From: Manis javanica
Taxonomy: Eukaryota; Chordata; Mammalia; Pholidota; Manidae
Reading direction: 5' to 3'
Length of the DNA stretch: 64,000 nt
NCBI RefSeq assembly: GCF_040802235.1
Contig: NC_133167.1
Span: 82,995,001-83,059,000 of the forward strand
Shown here: positions 59,276 through 64,000 of the stretch, piece by piece
Layout of the letters: the number at the start of each line of letters is the position of its first letter
Numbering within the stretch: position 1 is the stretch's first letter
Translations under genes and position numbers: made by a program
The notes under the pieces: generated by a model
What the model saw: only the letters and a program-made list of their open reading frames with translations
What the model was told of the DNA's origin: nothing
Database searches by the model: none

Positions 59276-59580
59276 ACCCCCATATTAGCTGTTAAAAAAA
59301 CCAATGGATCTTTCCGCCTTGTCCAAGACCTTCGCCTCATCAACATAGCCATTGTCCCTATCCATCCCTTAGTTCCAAATCCATACAGCCTCAGCATCCC
59401 ACTTCTCAGTCCTAGATCTCAAAGACATACCCCCATATTAGCTGTTAAAAAAACCAACGGATCTTGCCGCCTTGTCCAAGACCTTCGCCTCATCAACATA
59501 GCCATTGTCCCTATCCATCCCTTAGTTCCAAATCCATACAGCCTCAGCATCCCACTTCTCAGTCCTAGATCTCAAAGACC
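59275..59580 (+). repeat. 153-bp tandem duplication in RT
   Basis: Two adjacent copies with period 153 bp (CATATTAGCTG at 59281 and at 59434) differ at only two noted positions (AATGGATCTTTCC versus AACGGATCTTGCC). 153 bp is 51 codons, so the duplication itself is in frame. Confidence 0.92.
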
Positions 59581-60545
59581 CATTTTTCTATCCCTCTAGA
59601 CCCCTGCTCCCAAGATTTTTTCATCTTCACCTGGACTGACCCATACACAAGACATTCTAAACAACTCACTTGGTCAGTTTTGCCACAAAGCTTCCGAGAT
59701 AGTCCCCATATTTTTAGACAGGTCCTAGCTCAGGACCTCAAACAGTTTCATCATGATCACTCCAAGTCCACCTTATAATACATAGACAATCTTCTACTCT
59801 GCAGTCTCTCGTGGGAACAGTCTCAACTTGACACTGCCTCCCTACTTAACCTTCTAGCTTCCAGAAGTTACCGAGTATCCCCCGTCAAAGCTCAAATCTC
59901 TTCCCCTCCTATCACTTACCTCAGATTCCTTCTATCTCAACAAAGAAAGTCCATTACCTTAGAAAGAAAATGGCTCCTCTCTGACCTGCCCATTCCCAAA
60001 ACCAAGTCAGAAATCCTTTCCTTTCTAGGCCCTTTCTAAGCCTAGCTAGATATTTTAGAACGTAGATCCCTAACTTCTCCCTGCACCCTGTTGGCAAGAC
60101 CCCTATACAACCTCAGCAAGAGCCCCCCTAAAAAACCATTATCCTCCTCACCCCGACACTCCTTCATTAAGCTCCGTCAAGCCCTTGTAGAAGCCCCAGC
60201 TCTCCATCTTCCTGATTTGTCGAAACCCTTCTCATTATACATTCATGAGAGGTCCAGTCAAGCTCTAGGAGTCCTAGGCCAATATGCTTTGCCCCAGTAG
60301 CTTATCTCTCCAAGCAATTAGACCCCACAGTTCGGGGATGAGCCCCCTGCCTACGAGCATTAGCCGCTAGACAGCTCTTGCAGGAAGAAGCTCATAAACT
60401 GACATTCAGGGCGCCCCTTACCATTCTGTCCCCACATCACCTAAAAGATCTCTTAACCTACAAAAGTTTACAGACTCTCCCTCCCTCCAGACTCCTGACC
60501 TTACTGTCCTCTTTCCTCCAAAATCCCGTTCACCCCCTTTGCCAT
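59276..60545 (+). pseudogene. pol: ERV reverse transcriptase, broken and internally duplicated
   Basis: RT begins with LAVKKTNGSFRLVQDLR. A direct in-frame 153-bp duplication follows (see separate entry). The remainder is in other frames with several stops. The catalytic YxDD position reads YIDN (about 59781-59792), which removes an essential aspartate, and a TAA lies directly before it. Connection-domain sequence continues to about 60545 and then stops at the env start. Most of RNase H and all of integrase are absent. Confidence 0.82.
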
Positions 60546-60558
60546 CCATACCCGAATC

Positions 60559-62263
60559 ATGACTTTTTCCTCCTTTACTGCTCTCTCGCCTTTTTTTCCT
60601 CATTCCTATTGTCTTCCCCACCACCCCAGCCTCCTTTGTATGGCGATTCAAAGTCAGAGAGACTTACGCACAGCATCAAACAAAAGTTACTGCCCTCATT
60701 GCCACACCAGACTGCCCTCTGAAAAGCTGCTCTGAGCCTTTATACCTCCACTTTCCTCCCTCCACTGAAGTGTTCACTAGCAGCTACCCTTATTCTCCCT
60801 ACCTCTGCTTCCTCTATGACCAAAAACAAGCCTATTGCAGGCGATGGCCAGACACCTACGGGAGATGTCCCTACTAGTCTTGCGCCATTCACTACATAGG
60901 TAACTTCCAGTACCCACAGTATTACTCCTCCAACCGTTTCATGAAATATCCCAATGGCTCATTCTCCTTATCAATCCCAGATCCCTGGGACTCTCCATGG
61001 GCTGCCAGAGTCACAGCCTCAGTTTACTACGGGGGGTCCTCGACCCCCCACAGTACCCTTCATATCTCTCGAAAGTATGTTCCCTCTCATTCCCAGATCT
61101 CTCAAGTTGCATCAGATAGCAGACATTCCGAAAAAGTCATTATCCAAACTCTTGATAGTGCCTCTTCATCTTCTTATCCCCACCCCTCTTCCCATTTCTC
61201 CTACTCTTCATTACAGCTCATTCAGGACACCACCATCTTTCTCAACCACACCCTTAACACAGCCAATTGTTTCTTGTGCGCATCACTACAGCGCCCACTG
61301 CTGGCCGCCGTGCCCCTTAATATTTCCAACTACTCCTTCCATGCAGAAAGACAACCCCTCTGCCCTCTGGCAGACATACCCCTATGGGAACCAGAATACG
61401 CAGATAATCTCACCATCCACCACTGTGTAAGCCCAACTCCACCCCCTTCCAGCACACTTCACTGCCTCTCTATCTACACCCCTACCTCCGGCTCTAAGAC
61501 TTTTACGCAACCGGGACACTTCTTTTAGTGTAATAGCAGTCTTTTCAACTCACTGCCTCTCAACTCCGATACACCCTGCATTCTCATCACCCTAATCCCA
61601 CAGTTAACACTTTACAGCATGGCAGAATTTCTTGAGCTCCAACCTCCCTTGCCCTCGCGCACAAAAAGAGCTGCTTTCCTTCCCATCATGGTCAGTAGCT
61701 CTTTGATCACCTCAGCCATTGGGGCAGGGTTTTCGGGAGAAGCCTTGGGTCACTCTCTATAGGCAGTTAGAGATCTCAACGCCAAACTTGAGGGAGCCCT
61801 GACATCCACTGCCGATTCTCTAGCCTCTCTCCAAAGACAGGTCACTTCGCTAGCTAAAGTCACCCTTCAAAACCGGCGGGCCCTAGATCTGCTTACAGCC
61901 GAGAAGGGCGGCACCTGCGTCTTCCTCTGGGAAGAGTGCTGCTATTACATCAACGAATCTGGCATTGTAGAAACTGACATTACCAAACTCACCGACCTTG
62001 CCTCCAGTCTCCACTCTGCTTCCAATTCCAACCCATTCTCGTCAACACTAACAAACCCCCTCCTCACCTGGCTCTGGCCCATTGCAGGCCCCATAATAAT
62101 CATTCTTCTCGCCTGTCTCTTCTTACCCTGTATAATAAAGTTCATCAAATCCCAAGTCGGAAAAATCTCTAATCAAGCTTTCAACCAGCTTTTACTCAGG
62201 AACTACCAGCTTCTGGCCACAGAAGATCCCTCACCCTCACGTGACCTCCTCACCACACGCTGA
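60559..62263 (+). pseudogene. env: ERV envelope gene, damaged
   Basis: Env would bind receptor and fuse membranes. A likely start ATG at 60559 opens a signal-peptide-like segment, but the T7 run at 60591-60597 shifts the frame. The main frame then runs to the TGA at 62261. It carries stops at about 60876 (TAG), 61526-61528 (TAG) and 61760-61762 (TAG), the first two where Trp is expected. Surface subunit: a CFLC (CXXC) motif near 61270. Cleavage site SRTKR is at about 61655-61669, then a hydrophobic fusion-peptide stretch. Transmembrane subunit: an LQNRRALDLL segment, a CX6CC motif (about 61915-61944) and a membrane anchor at about 62065-62135. The layout is gamma-type. Not functional as it stands. 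Confidence 0.85.
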
Positions 62264-62529
62264 GATGGACCCCTCTCTCCACTGGAAACTGTTCCTGGAA
62301 ACAATAGCCGCAGACGCCTGGCTCCTGACACCCATATCCTCTTGGCCAACCTATGGTTACAGGGAACCTTCATTGATTTCCAAACCTGAAGAAGTCCACA
62401 TCTACTCGTCCTTACTGCGGGGAGTCCTATCAACCCTTTCCTCCCAATCCTCAAGCCCTCACTCCCTTCTCTGCCCCTGTTCAGCAGGAAGCAGCCAGAG
62501 AGAAAGCAACGTCCACAAACCCATAGAGG

Positions 62530-62542
62530 AGAAAGGGGAGAA
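62530..62542 (+). promoter_or_regulatory. Polypurine tract
   Basis: AGAAAGGGGAGAA lies directly before the 3' LTR and is the usual primer for plus-strand DNA synthesis. Confidence 0.85.
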
Positions 62543-62791
62543 TGAAGGGTCCCCACCAGTAAGATGGCAAACTTCCGGCTTCTCTTCGGGGTCCTCAGTT
62601 CCCGCCGGCGCCACCTGAAGCCCAATCACCTCTCGCCCCCCTCCCAATCCCAGCACCTAGCCAACAGCCACCAGCCCCGTAGAAGTGACACCTCAATCAA
62701 TTCATGCCCCCTCCTATATAACCCAGCACCTTTCCCTAATAAAGCGGAACTCTCCGGTGAATTGCTGCTATGTGTCGCTCCTTTCCTTTCA
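62543..62791 (+). repeat. ERV 3' LTR
   Basis: 249 bp, 247 identical to the 5' LTR. TATATAA is at 62715-62721 and AATAAA at 62738-62743. It is followed by the target duplication CTATC and then the interrupted host repeat ('catctccagaaatttttcatc'). Confidence 0.95.
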
Positions 62792-62796
62792 CTATC

Positions 62797-62990
62797 CATC
62801 TCCAGAAATTTTTCATCTTCCCTAACATAAACTCTGTCCCCATTAAAGATGAACTTCTCCACCCCACCCCACCCCCAGCCCCAGTAACATCTATTTTATT
62901 TTCCACCTCTATGAGTTTGTCACCAGCATTTTTAGCAAGAACCTCAGGTGATTTGGAGGGATGCATCCAAATTTGGGAACCACTGGATCA
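62797..62990 (+). repeat. Right halves of the interrupted host repeats
   Basis: 62797-62925 continues the old retroposon that precedes the ERV at 55343-55416. 62930-62990 ('cctcaggtgatttggagg...gggaaccactgg') is the right half of the MER5-type element begun at 54930. Confidence 0.6.
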
Positions 62991-64000
62991 GATAGTCCCT
63001 AGGGTATGAAAATAGTGTTCATTTTATTGAATTGGAAAAGGATGATAGAACGTAAGCTACAGTGGCTTCAGACCCCACCTAACTTTGCCTTGTTCACTGA
63101 GCAAAGCTAATATGTGCTTTGCTGCAGAAGCACTGTGGCCTGGAAGGCTGAACTTGTGGCACCTGTTCGTGCCTGAGGGGCCACCTCCTCTCCATCTTCC
63201 ACACGTTTTCCCTGTGGTCTTGGTGCAGTTTTCCTTTATAATTCACACTACTGGCGTTTTTTTGGCCTGTTCCTGGCTGTCTAGTGTGAAGTTTATAGTT
63301 TCGTCCCATCACTTCTGACTATTCATTCCCTCAATTTACAAACAAAACCACAACATATCTCAGCTTCCAGTTCATCCTTTTATTGCCACTGTCTTTTGTG
63401 GTTTGGGGATGCTTGCTTGTTGACACACTGAAGGAGAAGATGAACTTAGCTGTGTTCCGGATCCCTCCAGGAAAGCCTGCCAAGCCTGCCCAGGGGAGAT
63501 CAAAATATCTGCCTTCGTGGTTTACTGTGAGCTGAGCTCTGAATTTACATAGGGAGCAGATGTTCAAGAGCTTCTTTTTTCTTTACTTAGGAAAAAATTA
63601 AACCTATACCTTATAAAGCTAAGCCAAGGCAACTGCAGTTTTGACCCTCTGAGGTTTCAGCTGTGAAATGTGTTGACATCTGATACAGTTAGTCGTCTCG
63701 AAGTCCTCCCCCGGAGCCTTCCTGGCTTCTATGAGATTCGCAAGACTTCAGGCTGCCGTGTTTCCCCCCTCTCCTGTTTTTTCCCTATGTGAAAACCAAG
63801 GAAACAGGACAGAATTTAGAACATTTTGTACAATTTCTTCATTGCTATTTTGGCTTCTCCATTTGTAGAAGTCGTATTTGCTAAAATCGAATTAGGTTGT
63901 ATTTCAGGCATCCGTTTTTCTCACAACGACGGTAACAACTTCTTCTGTGTCACACTGTCTTCCCTTTAATTTTCACAATGACCCCGTGAGGATGCATTTT
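62991..64000. other. Intergenic DNA, no gene recognised
   Basis: Ordinary unique sequence with overlapping small open frames on both strands and no recognised domain. A weak MIR-like start may be present at the very end (63965-64000). Confidence 0.5.

Larger units (their letters stand above)
55417..62791 (+). mobile_element. Class I (gamma-like, tRNA-Phe primed) endogenous retrovirus, defective
   Basis: A 7,375-bp provirus with identical-length 249-bp LTRs. The 5-bp duplication CTATC lies at 55412-55416 and 62792-62796. A primer-binding site and polypurine tract flank gag, protease, partial RT, env. The host sequence reads continuously across the duplication. LTRs differ at only two positions, so insertion is recent, yet gag and pol are full of stops and frameshifts and most of RNase H and all of integrase are absent. 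It must have been packaged and integrated with proteins from a related intact element. The PBS type and two zinc knuckles point to the ERV-F/H-like group; the exact family is inference. Confidence 0.93.

Overview
This is a window of nuclear DNA from a placental mammal. There is no bacterial gene density. The sequence is dominated by interspersed repeats: LINE-1, MIR and L2 relics, MER5-type hAT fragments, endogenous retroviruses (ERVs) and solo LTRs. It also holds a nuclear copy of mitochondrial DNA and scattered fragments of vertebrate genes. No Alu, rodent B1/B2, ruminant BovB or carnivore CAN-SINE was recognised. The L1 lineage and the absence of young SINEs would fit a laurasiatherian such as a pangolin, but the species is an inference of low confidence.

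Layout. 1-19.0 kb is AT-rich intergenic sequence with a few MIR/L2 relics and one tiny L1 insertion with a clean 14-bp target-site duplication (14.8-15.0 kb). 19.0-28.25 kb is a retroposon cluster on the minus strand. It contains an L1 3' fragment, a polyadenylated retroviral mRNA copy (envelope transmembrane end, polypurine tract, U3-R, poly-A), and a full-length LINE-1 in which each ORF is broken by a single nonsense codon. 30.0-31.75 kb is a sharply bounded CpG-rich block carrying a decayed copy of FOXO1 exon 1 with its splice donor. 31.95-34.1 kb holds an LTR piece and two nested L1 3' ends.

34.1-42 kb is GC-rich and contains exons of a RalGDS-family Ras/Ral exchange factor on the minus strand, with good splice sites at four exons. 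42.3-48.2 kb is an LTR-element cluster: an old ERV-L-like gag-pro-RT relic interrupted by a solo LTR with a perfect 5-bp duplication, plus several further LTRs. 48.18-52.14 kb is a colinear mitochondrial insertion (COX3 end to ND5 middle) split by a solo LTR.

54.9-63.0 kb is a multi-level nest of insertions. Its youngest layer is a 7.4-kb ERV (55417-62791) with near-identical 249-bp LTRs, a 5-bp duplication CTATC and a tRNA-Phe-type primer binding site. Its gag and pol are heavily broken, most of RNase H and all of integrase are missing, and its env is damaged but still readable. The most notable biology is the contrast between young LTRs and a badly decayed interior, which suggests that an already defective provirus was mobilised in trans. 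No host gene here is shown to be intact, although the RalGDS-like gene could be functional.
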